Below, in pieces: positions 42,895-51,793 of a stretch of 64,000 nucleotides of DNA (its first letter is position 1; every line of letters starts with the position of its first letter). The notes beneath the pieces are model-generated. The model was not told the DNA's origin and did not search any database. It saw only the letters and a program-made list of their open reading frames with translations. Source of the DNA: CAMFTQ01 sp051881615 (GTDB taxonomy: Bacteria; Bacillota; Clostridia; Oscillospirales; Acutalibacteraceae); contig JBJEQF010000035.1 of assembly GCA_051881615.1 (NCBI GenBank), positions 1-64,000 of the forward strand, given 5' to 3'. The position numbers and the translations under genes were made by a program.

Positions 42895-45144
42895 TTATGA
42901 TATTACCTTAATTCTCTTAATTCTTTCCTTACCCTTGCCGTTTTCTCCGTCACGTCTGCCGCATTTCGGACAGCAGTCGCCGATAATGCCCGTATGACCG
43001 CAGACAGGATCTCTGTCAACAGGGTGGTTTATTGAGCCGTAGCCTATGCCGCACTCCTTCATATATCTGATAACCTGCTCAAATGCGTCAAGGTTTTCGC
43101 TCGGGTCGCCGTCAAGCTCAATGTATGAGATATGACCGCCGTTTGTCAGGTTATGGTAAGGCGCTTCTATCTTGATTTTTTCAAATGCGCTGATTTCATA
43201 ATATACAGGAACGTGGAACGAGTTTGTATAATAATTTCTGTCGGTAACTCCGGGGATTACGCCGAAAAGCTCCTTGTCAATTCTTACAAATCTGCCTGAC
43301 AGTCCCTCGGCAGGAGTTGCGATAAGAGAGAAATTGAGGTTGTACTTTTCTGTTGCCTCATTCATTCTCTTTCTCATATAGCCGACAATTTCAAGTCCTA
43401 AACGCTGTGACTCCTGACTTTCGCCGTGGTGCTTGCCTGTTAATGCCTTTAAGCATTCGGCAAGTCCGATAAAGCCTGCTGTGAGCGTACCGTGCTTTAA
43501 CACCTCACGAACAGAGTCGTTTGGCGACAGCTTGTCAGAACCAATCCAGATGCCCTGTCCCATAAGGAACGGATAGTTTTTAACGAGCTTCTGGCACTGA
43601 ATTTCAAATCTTTCAAGAAGCTGGTCGATTACAAGGTCAATCATTCTGTCGAGCTGTTCAAAGAAGAAGTCGATATTTTTGTTAGCTAAAATTGCAAGAC
43701 GGGGCAGGTTGATTGAGGTAAAGCTTAAGTTTCCTCTGCCGTATGTGATTTCCTTAGTCTTGTCATAGTAGTTAGCCATGACACGTGTACGGCAGCCCAT
43801 ATATGCGCACTCTGTTTCGGGGTGTCCGGGCTTGTAGTACTGAGCGTTAAACGGAGCGTCAAGGAACGAGTAGTTAGGAAAAAGTCGCTTTGCAGATACT
43901 CTCATTGACAGCTTGAAAAGGTCGTAGTTCGGGTCGCAGGGGTTAAAGTTTACGCCCTCTTTAACCTTGAAAATCTGAATCGGGAAGATTGGTGTTTCAC
44001 CGTTGCCAAGTCCTGCCTCTGTTGCAAGCATAATATTTTTGATTACCATTCTGCCCTCGGGTGAAGTATCTGTGCCGTAGTTAAGTGAGCTAAACGGTAT
44101 CTGTGCGCCTGCTCTTGAGTGCATAGTGTTGAGGTTATGAATCAAAGCCTCCATAGCCTGATAGCAGGCACGGTCTGTTTCGCTTTCTGCGTGATTGAAT
44201 GCAAAGCGCTGGAGCTTGCCGGCTGTTTTTTCACCGTAGCTTTCTGTCAGAAGCTCAAGCTCTGCTTTTTTGTAGCTCTCGCCGTCCTCAAGCTTTGGTG
44301 TTGATTTTGAAATTTCCTCTGCCTTGTCGCAGATTGCTTTTGCTGTATCTGTTGCGTTTTCATCATCTGTCAGAAGCTCTATTGCTCTTGCTAAATTCTG
44401 ACGGTAAATTCTTCTGTAGGTTTTGGCTACGCCCTTTGCCATACCGTAGTCAAAGTTCGGCACACTCTGTCCGCCGTGCTGATCGTTCTGGTTTGACTGA
44501 ATTGCAATACAGGCAAGTGCTGAATATGAGGCTATGTCGTTTGGCTCACGCAGATAGCCGTGTCCTGTGCAGAAACCACCCTCGAACAGCCTTACAAGGT
44601 CAATCTGACAGCAGGTGGTGGTAAGCGTTAAGAAGTCGAGGTCGTGAATATGAATATCGCCGTTTCTGTGAGCCTTGGCGTGTTTCGGGTTTAAGATATA
44701 CATCTCATAGAACTGCTTTGCGCCCTCTGAGCCGTATTTGAGCATTGTACCCATAGCGGTGTCGCCGTCTATATTTGCGTTTTCACGCTTGATGTCGTTA
44801 TCCTTTGCCGACTTGAAGGTGAGGTCCTCGTAAATTTTCATCAGCTTTGTGTTCATTTCACGCACACGTGTTCTTTCTGCACGGTACAGTATGAACTCCT
44901 TGGCTGTTCTTGCGTGGCCGTTTTCGATTAAAACCTTTTCTACAGTATCCTGAACATGCTCAACTGTAGGCGGCTGATTGCTGTGCTCTGCTTCGATTTG
45001 CTCGCAGACCTTTTTTGCAAGCTCCTTGGCAGCCTCGTAGTCGTTGCCGCCTATTGCCTGCGCCGCATTAAAGATAGCGTCTGTGATTTTGTCGATATTA
45101 AAATCGACTGTACGTCCGTCACGTTTTACTATAGTGGTTAACAT
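42895..45144 (-). CDS. nrdD: Class III anaerobic ribonucleotide reductase, C-terminus without the glycyl-radical motif
   Basis: Reduces ribonucleoside triphosphates to deoxy forms under anaerobic conditions. An ATP-cone (about 1-93) with VKRDGRTVDFNIDKI is followed by the large catalytic barrel, with DIHIHDLDF, GGFCTGHGYLREP and TSINLPRLAIL. The end has YGSINHPVDRDPVCG and CCPKCGRRDGENG. It then stops at KERIKRIKVIS. Standard NrdD continues with a R-x-x-GYL glycyl-radical loop and 20-30 more residues, absent in all frames before nrdG. Start follows CAGGAGGATTTTT. Size is 749 residues. Upstream palindromes suggest NrdR control. Confidence 0.93.
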   Translation of the reverse strand: MLTTIVKRDGRTVDFNIDKITDAIFNAAQAIGGNDYEAAKELAKKVCEQIEAEHSNQPPTVEHVQDTVEKVLIENGHARTAKEFILYRAERTRVREMNTKLMKIYEDLTFKSAKDNDIKRENANIDGDTAMGTMLKYGSEGAKQFYEMYILNPKHAKAHRNGDIHIHDLDFLTLTTTCCQIDLVRLFEGGFCTGHGYLREPNDIASYSALACIAIQSNQNDQHGGQSVPNFDYGMAKGVAKTYRRIYRQNLARAIELLTDDENATDTAKAICDKAEEISKSTPKLEDGESYKKAELELLTESYGEKTAGKLQRFAFNHAESETDRACYQAMEALIHNLNTMHSRAGAQIPFSSLNYGTDTSPEGRMVIKNIMLATEAGLGNGETPIFPIQIFKVKEGVNFNPCDPNYDLFKLSMRVSAKRLFPNYSFLDAPFNAQYYKPGHPETECAYMGCRTRVMANYYDKTKEITYGRGNLSFTSINLPRLAILANKNIDFFFEQLDRMIDLVIDQLLERFEIQCQKLVKNYPFLMGQGIWIGSDKLSPNDSVREVLKHGTLTAGFIGLAECLKALTGKHHGESQESQRLGLEIVGYMRKRMNEATEKYNLNFSLIATPAEGLSGRFVRIDKELFGVIPGVTDRNYYTNSFHVPVYYEISAFEKIKIEAPYHNLTNGGHISYIELDGDPSENLDAFEQVIRYMKECGIGYGSINHPVDRDPVCGHTGIIGDCCPKCGRRDGENGKGKERIKRIKVIS

Positions 45145-45178
45145 AAAAATCCTCCTGTGAAAAGCTGTGCAAAATTGT

Positions 45179-45222
45179 TACAATATTGAAATAATATATT
45201 CGTTAATAACAATATATTGTGT
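45179..45222. promoter_or_regulatory. NrdR-box-like palindromes downstream of the nrdDG promoter
   Basis: TAACAATATATTGTGT (45207-45222) is close to the NrdR box consensus. A weaker CAATATTG-centred element lies at about 45179-45190, roughly 30 bases away, about three helical turns as expected for paired NrdR boxes. Both lie between the promoter and nrdD. Confidence 0.5.
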
Positions 45223-45242
45223 ATTTCGCTGTTAGCCTACTA

Positions 45243-45271
45243 AGTATAGTATAGATACAACTTTTAGTCAA
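45243..45271 (-). promoter_or_regulatory. Promoter of nrdD-nrdG
   Basis: On the minus strand TTGACT (45271-45266) and TATACT (45248-45243) have a 17-base spacer. Transcription would begin near 45236, leaving a leader of about 90 bases that contains the NrdR-box-like sites at 45179-45222. Confidence 0.7.
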
Positions 45272-45361
45272 CTGTCATTATGACGATTTTTATATTAAAT
45301 TTATGTGCAACTTCTTTAAAAAATTGAATTGACACTCGTTTTATTTACCGATTAGAATTAT

Positions 45362-45410
45362 AACAATAAATTGTTGTTGCCGATTTTTCTACCACAATAT
45401 ATTGTGGTGT
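45362..45410. promoter_or_regulatory. Pair of NrdR-box-like palindromes upstream of nrdDG
   Basis: AACAATAAATTGTTGT (about 45362-45377) and the perfect palindrome ACCACAATATATTGTGGT (45391-45408) have centres about 31 bases apart, three turns of DNA. The sequences fit the NrdR consensus acaCwATATaTwGtgt. They sit upstream of the nrdDG promoter. Confidence 0.6.
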
Positions 45411-45509
45411 ATCAAGACATCAGAAATTCGTTACAGCTGTGTAATATATTCAGCCGCACGGATTTTCCGATTCAGAAATATGCAATTTAAGAAAATTTAT
45501 AGCTTTTTG

Positions 45510-45538
45510 TTGATTTAAGTGCTAAAGGGTATTATAAT
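45510..45538 (+). promoter_or_regulatory. Promoter of the alr-polA-tsaD cluster
   Basis: TTGATT (45510-45515) and TATAAT (45533-45538) are 17 bases apart. It would start transcription about 80 bases before alr. The genes from alr to tsaD are closely packed on the same strand, so one transcript is likely. Confidence 0.72.
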
Positions 45539-45625
45539 TACTTTGTATGCAAACTGGCACAAATAACAGTAAAAAGCACCAACGCTTTTACGATTAACGG
45601 CTGTTTATATGAAAGGGATTTTCTT

Positions 45626-46801
45626 ATGAGCCTGCTTAACAGAACATGGGCAGAGATTTCACTCGACAACGCTCTGCACAATTTTAATATTATTAAAGAA
45701 AAGGTAAATAATAAAGCAAAAATCTGCTGTGTTATAAAGGCTGACGGCTACGGTCACGGCGCTGTTGCTCTTGCTCACGCTTATGAAAAAGCAGGCGCAG
45801 ACTTTTTTGCGGTTTCAAATATTGACGAGGGCATAGAGCTCAGGAACAACTCAATTACAAAGCCTATTTTGATTTTAGGCTACACTCCTGTTGCACTTGC
45901 AAAGCAGCTTTGCGATTATGATATTTCTCAGGCTGTTTTTGACAAAGCGTATGCACAAGGGCTTATAGAGCAGTGCGAAAAGGACAACATACGCATAAAG
46001 GCTCATATAAAGCTCGACACAGGTATGAGCCGAATAGGCTTTATGTGCCAGCAGTTTCCTCGTGATAACGCAACGATTGACAAAATAGAAAGCGTATTCA
46101 AGAGTGACAGACTGATTGCAGAGGGTATTTTTACTCACTTCTGCGTATCTGACGAGGCAGAAAACGGCGAGGAGTTCACTAAAAATCAATATGAGTGCTT
46201 TACTCATACTATAGATTTATTAAAGCAACGTGGTGTTAACTTTGAAATCGCCCACTGCTCAAACAGCGGTGCTATTGAGGATTACCCTGAAACACACTGC
46301 GATATGGTAAGGGCAGGTATTATTCTCTACGGTCTTTCACCGTCATCAGAAATAAGAAACAGCCTTGACATAAAGCCTGTTATGACGCTTAAATCTACCG
46401 TTTCACTTGTAAAGCAGATTAAAAAGGGTGCAACGGTAAGCTACGGCAGAACGTACAAGGCAGACAGGAATATGACGATAGCTACCGTTCCTGTCGGCTA
46501 TGCTGACGGCTATATAAGAGGCTACAAAGACGGATATATGCTGATAAACGGCAGAAAAGCTCCGATTTTGGGCAGAATTTGTATGGATCAGACTATGGTT
46601 GATGTGACAGATATTCCGTCTGTCAGAACAGGCGACGAGGTTATTCTGTTCGGCGGCGGAGAAAACGGAGAGATGACGGCAGACGAACTTGCAAAAATGA
46701 CAGACACAATAAATTACGAGGTTGTTTGTCTTGTATCAAAGCGTGTGCCGAGAATTATGATAGAAAACGGAATAAAGACGGATGTGATGTATAAGCTATG
46801 A
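45626..46801 (+). CDS. alr: Alanine racemase
   Basis: PLP enzyme that interconverts L- and D-alanine for peptidoglycan. The cofactor lysine is in VIKADGYGHGA (K38). The second catalytic residue, Tyr, lies in TVSYGRTYKA (about 272). IGRICMDQTMVDVT and the C-terminal EVVCLVSKRVPR are typical. It is 391 residues long, a little over the common 370-390. The start has AAAGGGATTTTCTT upstream. The last four bases overlap the polA start. Confidence 0.97.
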   Translation: MSLLNRTWAEISLDNALHNFNIIKEKVNNKAKICCVIKADGYGHGAVALAHAYEKAGADFFAVSNIDEGIELRNNSITKPILILGYTPVALAKQLCDYDISQAVFDKAYAQGLIEQCEKDNIRIKAHIKLDTGMSRIGFMCQQFPRDNATIDKIESVFKSDRLIAEGIFTHFCVSDEAENGEEFTKNQYECFTHTIDLLKQRGVNFEIAHCSNSGAIEDYPETHCDMVRAGIILYGLSPSSEIRNSLDIKPVMTLKSTVSLVKQIKKGATVSYGRTYKADRNMTIATVPVGYADGYIRGYKDGYMLINGRKAPILGRICMDQTMVDVTDIPSVRTGDEVILFGGGENGEMTADELAKMTDTINYEVVCLVSKRVPRIMIENGIKTDVMYKL

Positions 46802-49356
46802 CACTATTAACAGTTGACGGAAACAGTATTTTAAACAGAGCCTTTTACGGAATACGTCCCCTGACTACTAAAGACGGACGTTTTACAAATGCGATTTACG
46901 GCTTTCTGACAATGCTTAAACGAATTGAACAGGACACAAAGCCTGACGCTGTTGCGATTGCCTTTGATTTAAAAGCACCGACCTTCAGACACAAGGCGTA
47001 TGCAGGCTACAAGGCACAGAGAAAGGGTATGCCGCAGGAGCTTGCCTCTCAGCTTGAACCGCTTAAAACGCTGCTTACGCATTTAGGCTACACGCTTGTA
47101 ACGTGCGAGGGCTATGAGGCTGACGATATTTTAGGTACGCTTTCGCTCGCCTGTGAAAAATCGGGCGACTGCTGTGTTATCGCAACAGGCGACAGGGACA
47201 GCCTACAGCTTGTATCTGACAAGACAACCGTTCGCCTTGCTACCACTAAGGAAGCGATTTTGTATGACGAGGACAAAATTATGGCTGACTACGGTGTTGC
47301 GCCTAAACAGCTTATAGAAATAAAGGCACTTCAGGGAGATACCTCTGACAATATCCCCGGTGTAGCGGGAATCGGCGCAAAGGGCGCAGGCGACCTTATC
47401 AAGCGTTTCGGAAGTATTGATTATATATACGAAAATATTGACACGATTGACGTAAAGGACGGTATCCGCAACAAGCTAAAAAACGGCAAGGACGACGCTT
47501 TTATGAGCAGAATGCTCGGCGAAATCTGCCGAAGTGCGCCTGTTGACACAAGCATAAGCTCATACTTAGTCAGCGGTGCAGATTACTCTGCGGCTGTCAG
47601 AATGATGGCTGACCTTGAGCTTTTTTCTCTTATCGAAAAATTTAACCTAAACAGCACGGATATAACTGTTACAGAAACAGAAGAAAAACAGACAGTTATC
47701 AGCATATCAAGCGACAACGGCATTGATTTTATAAAAAATTCTGTTGCATTGACAGCTCATTTGACAGGTGCTGATATAGATTATTTATTGGCTGTTGCTG
47801 ATGATAAGGCAGTAAAAATCAGCGACAAGGCTGTTATTAAAGAAATACTTTCAAATGATGAAATCAAAAAATTCGTCTATTCGTCAAAGGAGCTTTTTGC
47901 CTACTCTGACAGAAATAATTTTGAAATATGCGGTATTGATTTTGACGTAACGCTTGCGGCTTACCTTTTAAATCCGTCTTCGTCTGACTATGATTTAAAG
48001 CGTCTTTGCAGTGAATACAATATCGCAATTCCTGCTGTTTCGGACAATTCCTTGGAAAATGCAGAAGAATTCTCACTTGCCGCCGCTTTGATAAGTTTGA
48101 CAGAAAAGCTAAGGGAACAAATTGTCGCAAACGGACAGCAAAATCTTCTTTACGATATTGAAATTCCGCTTGCAAGGGTTCTTGCAGAAATGGAAAATTT
48201 AGGCTTTGCTGTCGACAAAAACGGCATTGAGCAGTACGGTGAAAAAATCGGCGATGAGCTATCCTCTATTGAACAGGAGATTTACAGTGACACAGGCTAT
48301 GAGTTTAACATAAACTCACCAAAACAGCTCGGCATAGCACTTTTTGAAAAGCTTGGTCTGCCCTGCAAAAAGAAAACAAAAAGCGGCTACAGCACAAACG
48401 CAGAGGTGCTTGAGGAATTAAAATATCAGCACCCTGTTGTAGCTAAGGTGCTTCGCTACAGAACACTTGCAAAGCTTAAATCGACCTACTGCACAGGTCT
48501 TTTGAAGGTTATTGCAGCTGACGGCAGAATACACTCGTCCTTTAATCAGACCGAAACACGCACAGGCAGAATAAGCTCAACAGAGCCAAATTTGCAGAAT
48601 ATCCCCGTCAGAACAGAGCTTGGCAGAGAAATGCGCCGTTTCTTCTGTGCTAAGGACGGCTGTGTGCTTGTTGACGCTGACTACTCACAGATTGAGCTTA
48701 GAGTTCTTGCGCATATTTCGGGCGACGAAAATATGAGAAATGCGTTTATAAACAACGAGGATATTCATACAACCACCGCCTCACAGGTGTTTAATCTTCC
48801 GCCCGAAATGATTACTCCGATTATGAGAAGCCGTGCAAAGGCTGTAAATTTCGGCATTGTTTACGGCATCGGTGCATTTTCGCTTTCTAAGGATATAGGC
48901 GTTACAAATAAAGAGGCTTCTAATTATATAAAGGCATATTTAAGCCACTACAGCGGTGTTGACGCTTATATGAAAAATGCAGTTGAAAAAGCAAAAAAGG
49001 ACGGCTATGTTCAGACGCTGTTTGACCGCAGACGTTATCTGCCCGAGCTTACGGCTTCTAACCACATCACAAGAGCCTTCGGTGAGCGTGTGGCAAGAAA
49101 TGCGCCGATTCAGGGAACAGCCGCCGATATAATCAAAATTGCGATGGTGCGTGTGCGTGACAGGCTGAAAAATGAAGGCTTATCATCAAGGCTTATATTA
49201 CAGGTTCACGATGAACTGATTGTAGAAGCACCCGAAAACGAGTCAAAACGTGCAGCTGAAATTCTGCGTGAGGAAATGGAAAACGCAGTTGTGCTGAGCG
49301 TTCCGCTTATTGCTGATGCGAATATTGGAAAAACATGGTATGACGCTAAAGGATAG
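46798..49356 (+). CDS. polA: DNA polymerase I
   Basis: An 852-residue repair polymerase. Residues 1-290 are the 5'-3' exonuclease (TVDGNSILNRAFYG, VTCEGYEADDILGT, LQGDTSDNIPGVAGIGAKGA). The middle part resembles the 3'-5' exonuclease domain but the D-x-E metal motif of Klenow is not seen, so proofreading is probably lost, as in Bacillus and Thermus enzymes. The polymerase part has DADYSQIELRVLAHISGDEN, RAKAVNFGIVYGIGAFSL and LQVHDELIVEAP. It starts with an ATGA overlap to alr. Confidence 0.97.
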   Translation: MTLLTVDGNSILNRAFYGIRPLTTKDGRFTNAIYGFLTMLKRIEQDTKPDAVAIAFDLKAPTFRHKAYAGYKAQRKGMPQELASQLEPLKTLLTHLGYTLVTCEGYEADDILGTLSLACEKSGDCCVIATGDRDSLQLVSDKTTVRLATTKEAILYDEDKIMADYGVAPKQLIEIKALQGDTSDNIPGVAGIGAKGAGDLIKRFGSIDYIYENIDTIDVKDGIRNKLKNGKDDAFMSRMLGEICRSAPVDTSISSYLVSGADYSAAVRMMADLELFSLIEKFNLNSTDITVTETEEKQTVISISSDNGIDFIKNSVALTAHLTGADIDYLLAVADDKAVKISDKAVIKEILSNDEIKKFVYSSKELFAYSDRNNFEICGIDFDVTLAAYLLNPSSSDYDLKRLCSEYNIAIPAVSDNSLENAEEFSLAAALISLTEKLREQIVANGQQNLLYDIEIPLARVLAEMENLGFAVDKNGIEQYGEKIGDELSSIEQEIYSDTGYEFNINSPKQLGIALFEKLGLPCKKKTKSGYSTNAEVLEELKYQHPVVAKVLRYRTLAKLKSTYCTGLLKVIAADGRIHSSFNQTETRTGRISSTEPNLQNIPVRTELGREMRRFFCAKDGCVLVDADYSQIELRVLAHISGDENMRNAFINNEDIHTTTASQVFNLPPEMITPIMRSRAKAVNFGIVYGIGAFSLSKDIGVTNKEASNYIKAYLSHYSGVDAYMKNAVEKAKKDGYVQTLFDRRRYLPELTASNHITRAFGERVARNAPIQGTAADIIKIAMVRVRDRLKNEGLSSRLILQVHDELIVEAPENESKRAAEILREEMENAVVLSVPLIADANIGKTWYDAKG

Positions 49357-49365
49357 TGATTTATT

Positions 49366-49779
49366 ATGAAAAAGGTTTTGTTTGTATGCACAGGCAACAC
49401 GTGCCGAAGTCCTATGGCGCAGGGGATTTTCAATAAAATGTGCAGTGACAAATGTATTGATGCAAAAGCTGACAGTGCAGGTATTTTTGCAAACTCTCTT
49501 GACACTGTGTCTGTAAATTCAGAAACGGTGTGCAGAGAAATTGACGTTGATATTTCAAACAGAAAAGCTGTACCTATAGACAGAGTTAATTTATCGCAGT
49601 ACGATTTAATCTGCCCGATGACGGTGCAGCATGCACAGATGCTCGTATCAATAGGTGCAGACAGAGATAAAATCTGCGTTATGAATATCTCAGACCCTTT
49701 TGGCGGAGATTTGAATATATACCGCAAATGCAGAGAAGAAATAGAAAAAGCAGTAAGCGAGCTGATAAAAAGGCTATGA
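49366..49779 (+). CDS. Low-molecular-weight protein phosphatase family
   Basis: The catalytic loop CTGNTCRSPMAQG (C8, R14) is near the N-terminus and the general acid DPFGGD near the end. The second-position residue T in CTGNTC is typical of the protein arginine phosphatase YwlE branch rather than tyrosine phosphatases, so arginine phosphatase is possible. Length is 137 residues, slightly short. It lies between polA and rimI and overlaps the rimI start by four bases (ATGA). Confidence 0.88.
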   Translation: MKKVLFVCTGNTCRSPMAQGIFNKMCSDKCIDAKADSAGIFANSLDTVSVNSETVCREIDVDISNRKAVPIDRVNLSQYDLICPMTVQHAQMLVSIGADRDKICVMNISDPFGGDLNIYRKCREEIEKAVSELIKRL

Positions 49780-50213
49780 ATATAGAAAAAATGCAGAAAA
49801 AACACCTTGAACAGGTAGCAGAAATTGAACGGATATGCTTTGTTCACCCTTGGTCTGTAGACAGCCTTAAAGCAGAACTGACAAAAGACGGCTCATACTT
49901 TTTTGTGGCAACAGACAGTGACAAGGCTATTGGCTATATCGGAATTAACACAGTGCTTGACGAAGCCTACGTTACAAATGTGGCTGTACTGCCAACGTAC
50001 AGAGGACAGGGTATCGGCAAAGCACTTGTAAGCTGTGCCTGTGAGCTGTGCAAGGAAAAATCTATGGCATTCCTCACGCTTGAGGTACGTAAATCAAACG
50101 CTGTGGCGATTAGTCTTTACTCAAGCCTATTATTTAAAGAGGTTGGTGTGCGCAAAGGCTACTACACCAAGCCGACAGAGGACGCACTTCTTATGACAAG
50201 GTACTTTAAATAA
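49776..50213 (+). CDS. rimI: Ribosomal protein S18 alanine N-acetyltransferase
   Basis: GNAT-fold enzyme that acetylates the N-terminal alanine of protein S18. The pattern QVAEIERICFVHPWSVDSL at the start, VTNVAVLPTYRGQGIGKALV (acetyl-CoA loop, R/Q-x-x-G-x-G/A) and LEVRKSNAVAISLYSSLLFKEVG are typical. ATG at 49776 overlaps the previous stop by four bases; the longer frame from 49728 lies inside the phosphatase gene. Its 145 residues match the family. It sits next to tsaD, as in many bacteria. Confidence 0.93.
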   Translation: MNIEKMQKKHLEQVAEIERICFVHPWSVDSLKAELTKDGSYFFVATDSDKAIGYIGINTVLDEAYVTNVAVLPTYRGQGIGKALVSCACELCKEKSMAFLTLEVRKSNAVAISLYSSLLFKEVGVRKGYYTKPTEDALLMTRYFK

Positions 50214-50237
50214 ATACATACCCGAAAGGAAATTACT

Positions 50238-51254
50238 ATGAAAATATTATCTATAGAATCCTCCTGTGATGAAACAGCGGCGGCTGTCGTTGAAAACGGC
50301 AGAGAAGTCTTATCGTCAGTAGTTGCCTCACAGGTTGAGGAGCATAAGCTCTACGGCGGAGTAGTGCCTGAGATTGCCTCACGCCGTCACGCAGAAGCTA
50401 TAAATCCAGTTGTTACACAGGCATTAAGCGAATCAAACGCAAGCCTTTCCGATATTGACGCTATAGCCGTAACATATGCTCCCGGACTAATCGGTGCTTT
50501 GCTTGTCGGCGTGAACTTTGCAAAGGGTTTAAGCCTTGCCACAGGACTTCCGCTTGTGCCTGTTCACCATCTGCGTTCACATATTGCGGCAAATTATATT
50601 GCACATAAAGAATTAAAACCACCGTTTCTCTGCCTTGTAGTATCGGGCGGTCACAGCCACATTGTTATGGTTGAGGACTACACAAAAATGAGAGTTATAG
50701 GCAAAACACGTGACGATGCTGCAGGCGAAGCGTTTGACAAGGCGGCTCGCACAATGGGCATGCCCTACCCCGGCGGAATTATGCTTGACAAGGTTGCAGA
50801 AAACGGCGACAAAAACGCTTTCACTCTCCCCCGACCTAAGGTAAATGACGCACCGTATGATTTCAGCTTTTCGGGACTTAAAACGGCTGTTATAAATCTT
50901 ATTCACAACGCAAAGCAAAAGGGTAATGAGCTGCCTGTTGCCGATTTATCGGCGTCATTTCGCTGGGCGGTTGTCGACTGCCTTGTGACAAACTTCTTAA
51001 AGGCGGCAGAGGATTTAGGCGTTAATACGCTTGTAACGGCAGGCGGTGTTTCGGCAAATTCGCTTTTGCGGTCACGTCTTACAGAGGAATGTAATAAAAA
51101 AGGCTATAAGCTGTATATGCCACCAAAGGAGCTGTGCGGTGACAATGCGGCTATGGTCGGCGCACAGGGGTATTACGAATATCTTAACAACAATTTAGCG
51201 GATATGAGCCTTAACGCAACGGCAACGTTGCCGATTGATTTTAACAGAGAATAA
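50238..51254 (+). CDS. tsaD: tRNA N6-adenosine threonylcarbamoyltransferase
   Basis: Adds the threonylcarbamoyl group to A37 of ANN-reading tRNAs with TsaB and TsaE. It opens with ILSIESSCDETAAAVVENG and has PEIASRRHAEAI, the metal-binding VHHLRSH pair (H111, H115), LCLVVSGGHSH and the late GGVSANSLLR. It is 338 residues long. The start follows GAAAGGAAATTACT. TsaB and TsaE genes are not in view. A hairpin terminator follows the stop. Confidence 0.97.
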   Translation: MKILSIESSCDETAAAVVENGREVLSSVVASQVEEHKLYGGVVPEIASRRHAEAINPVVTQALSESNASLSDIDAIAVTYAPGLIGALLVGVNFAKGLSLATGLPLVPVHHLRSHIAANYIAHKELKPPFLCLVVSGGHSHIVMVEDYTKMRVIGKTRDDAAGEAFDKAARTMGMPYPGGIMLDKVAENGDKNAFTLPRPKVNDAPYDFSFSGLKTAVINLIHNAKQKGNELPVADLSASFRWAVVDCLVTNFLKAAEDLGVNTLVTAGGVSANSLLRSRLTEECNKKGYKLYMPPKELCGDNAAMVGAQGYYEYLNNNLADMSLNATATLPIDFNRE

Positions 51255-51270
51255 GTTAATAATTAAAAAC

Positions 51271-51303
51271 AAAAACTGCGACATTTTGATTGTCGCAGTT
51301 TTT
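51271..51303. terminator. Two-way terminator between tsaD and mscL
   Basis: AAAAACTGCGAC (51271-51282) pairs with GTCGCAGTTTTT (51292-51303), around a nine-base loop. T-runs occur on both strands, so it serves the tsaD transcript and the mscL one. Confidence 0.8.
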
Positions 51304-51327
51304 GCATAGTATGCAGAATTATTATTA

Positions 51328-51774
51328 TTATTCTGCTGTTTCCTCTTCTGCTTCCTCTTCCTCAACAGGCTGCTCTGAGGTACAGTGGGGACATCTTGTT
51401 GCTTTGATGTCGATTTCACTGCAGCAGTATGGGCATTTCTTTGTTGTTGCCTCCTCTTCTTCCTCTTCCTTCTTTTTGCCGATGCTCATTATTTTGTTTA
51501 CAACCTTAACAAGTACAAAGATGATAAACGCCATAATGACGAAGTTGATTACTGCTGTGATAAATGCACCGTAGCCGAAAACTACACCGTTGATTGTAAA
51601 TGTCAGCTGTGAAAAATCAAGACCGCCGAACATTCCTAAAAGCGGTGAGATGAGGTTGTCAACAAGCGCTGTGATGATTGACTGAAAGGCTGCACCGATG
51701 ATTACGGCTACTGCCAAGTCAAGCACGTTGCCCCTCATAATAAATTGTTTGAATTCTGCTGCAAATTTTTTCAT
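51328..51774 (-). CDS. mscL: Large-conductance mechanosensitive channel with a C-terminal zinc ribbon
   Basis: Opens under membrane tension to release solutes after hypo-osmotic shock. Residues about 1-95 are the classical channel: FIMRGNVLDLAVAVIIGAAF (first helix) and FGYGAFITAVINFVIMAFI (second helix). After a Glu-rich run, a CPYC and a CPHC (IKATRCPHCTSEQ) form a putative zinc ribbon, followed by a further acidic tail. The usual C-terminal coiled-coil is thus replaced or extended. Start follows GGAGAAATCGGT. It is the last gene of the ftsK-ygiQ cluster. Confidence 0.92.
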   Translation of the reverse strand: MKKFAAEFKQFIMRGNVLDLAVAVIIGAAFQSIITALVDNLISPLLGMFGGLDFSQLTFTINGVVFGYGAFITAVINFVIMAFIIFVLVKVVNKIMSIGKKKEEEEEEATTKKCPYCCSEIDIKATRCPHCTSEQPVEEEEAEEETAE

Positions 51775-51793
51775 ACCGATTTCTCCTTTGATT

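Noticed and set aside
42961..43020. Asp instead of Cys in the first zinc-finger pair of NrdD (RDPVCG)
   Set aside because: From memory this may be usual in clostridial NrdD proteins, so I do not report it as an oddity.
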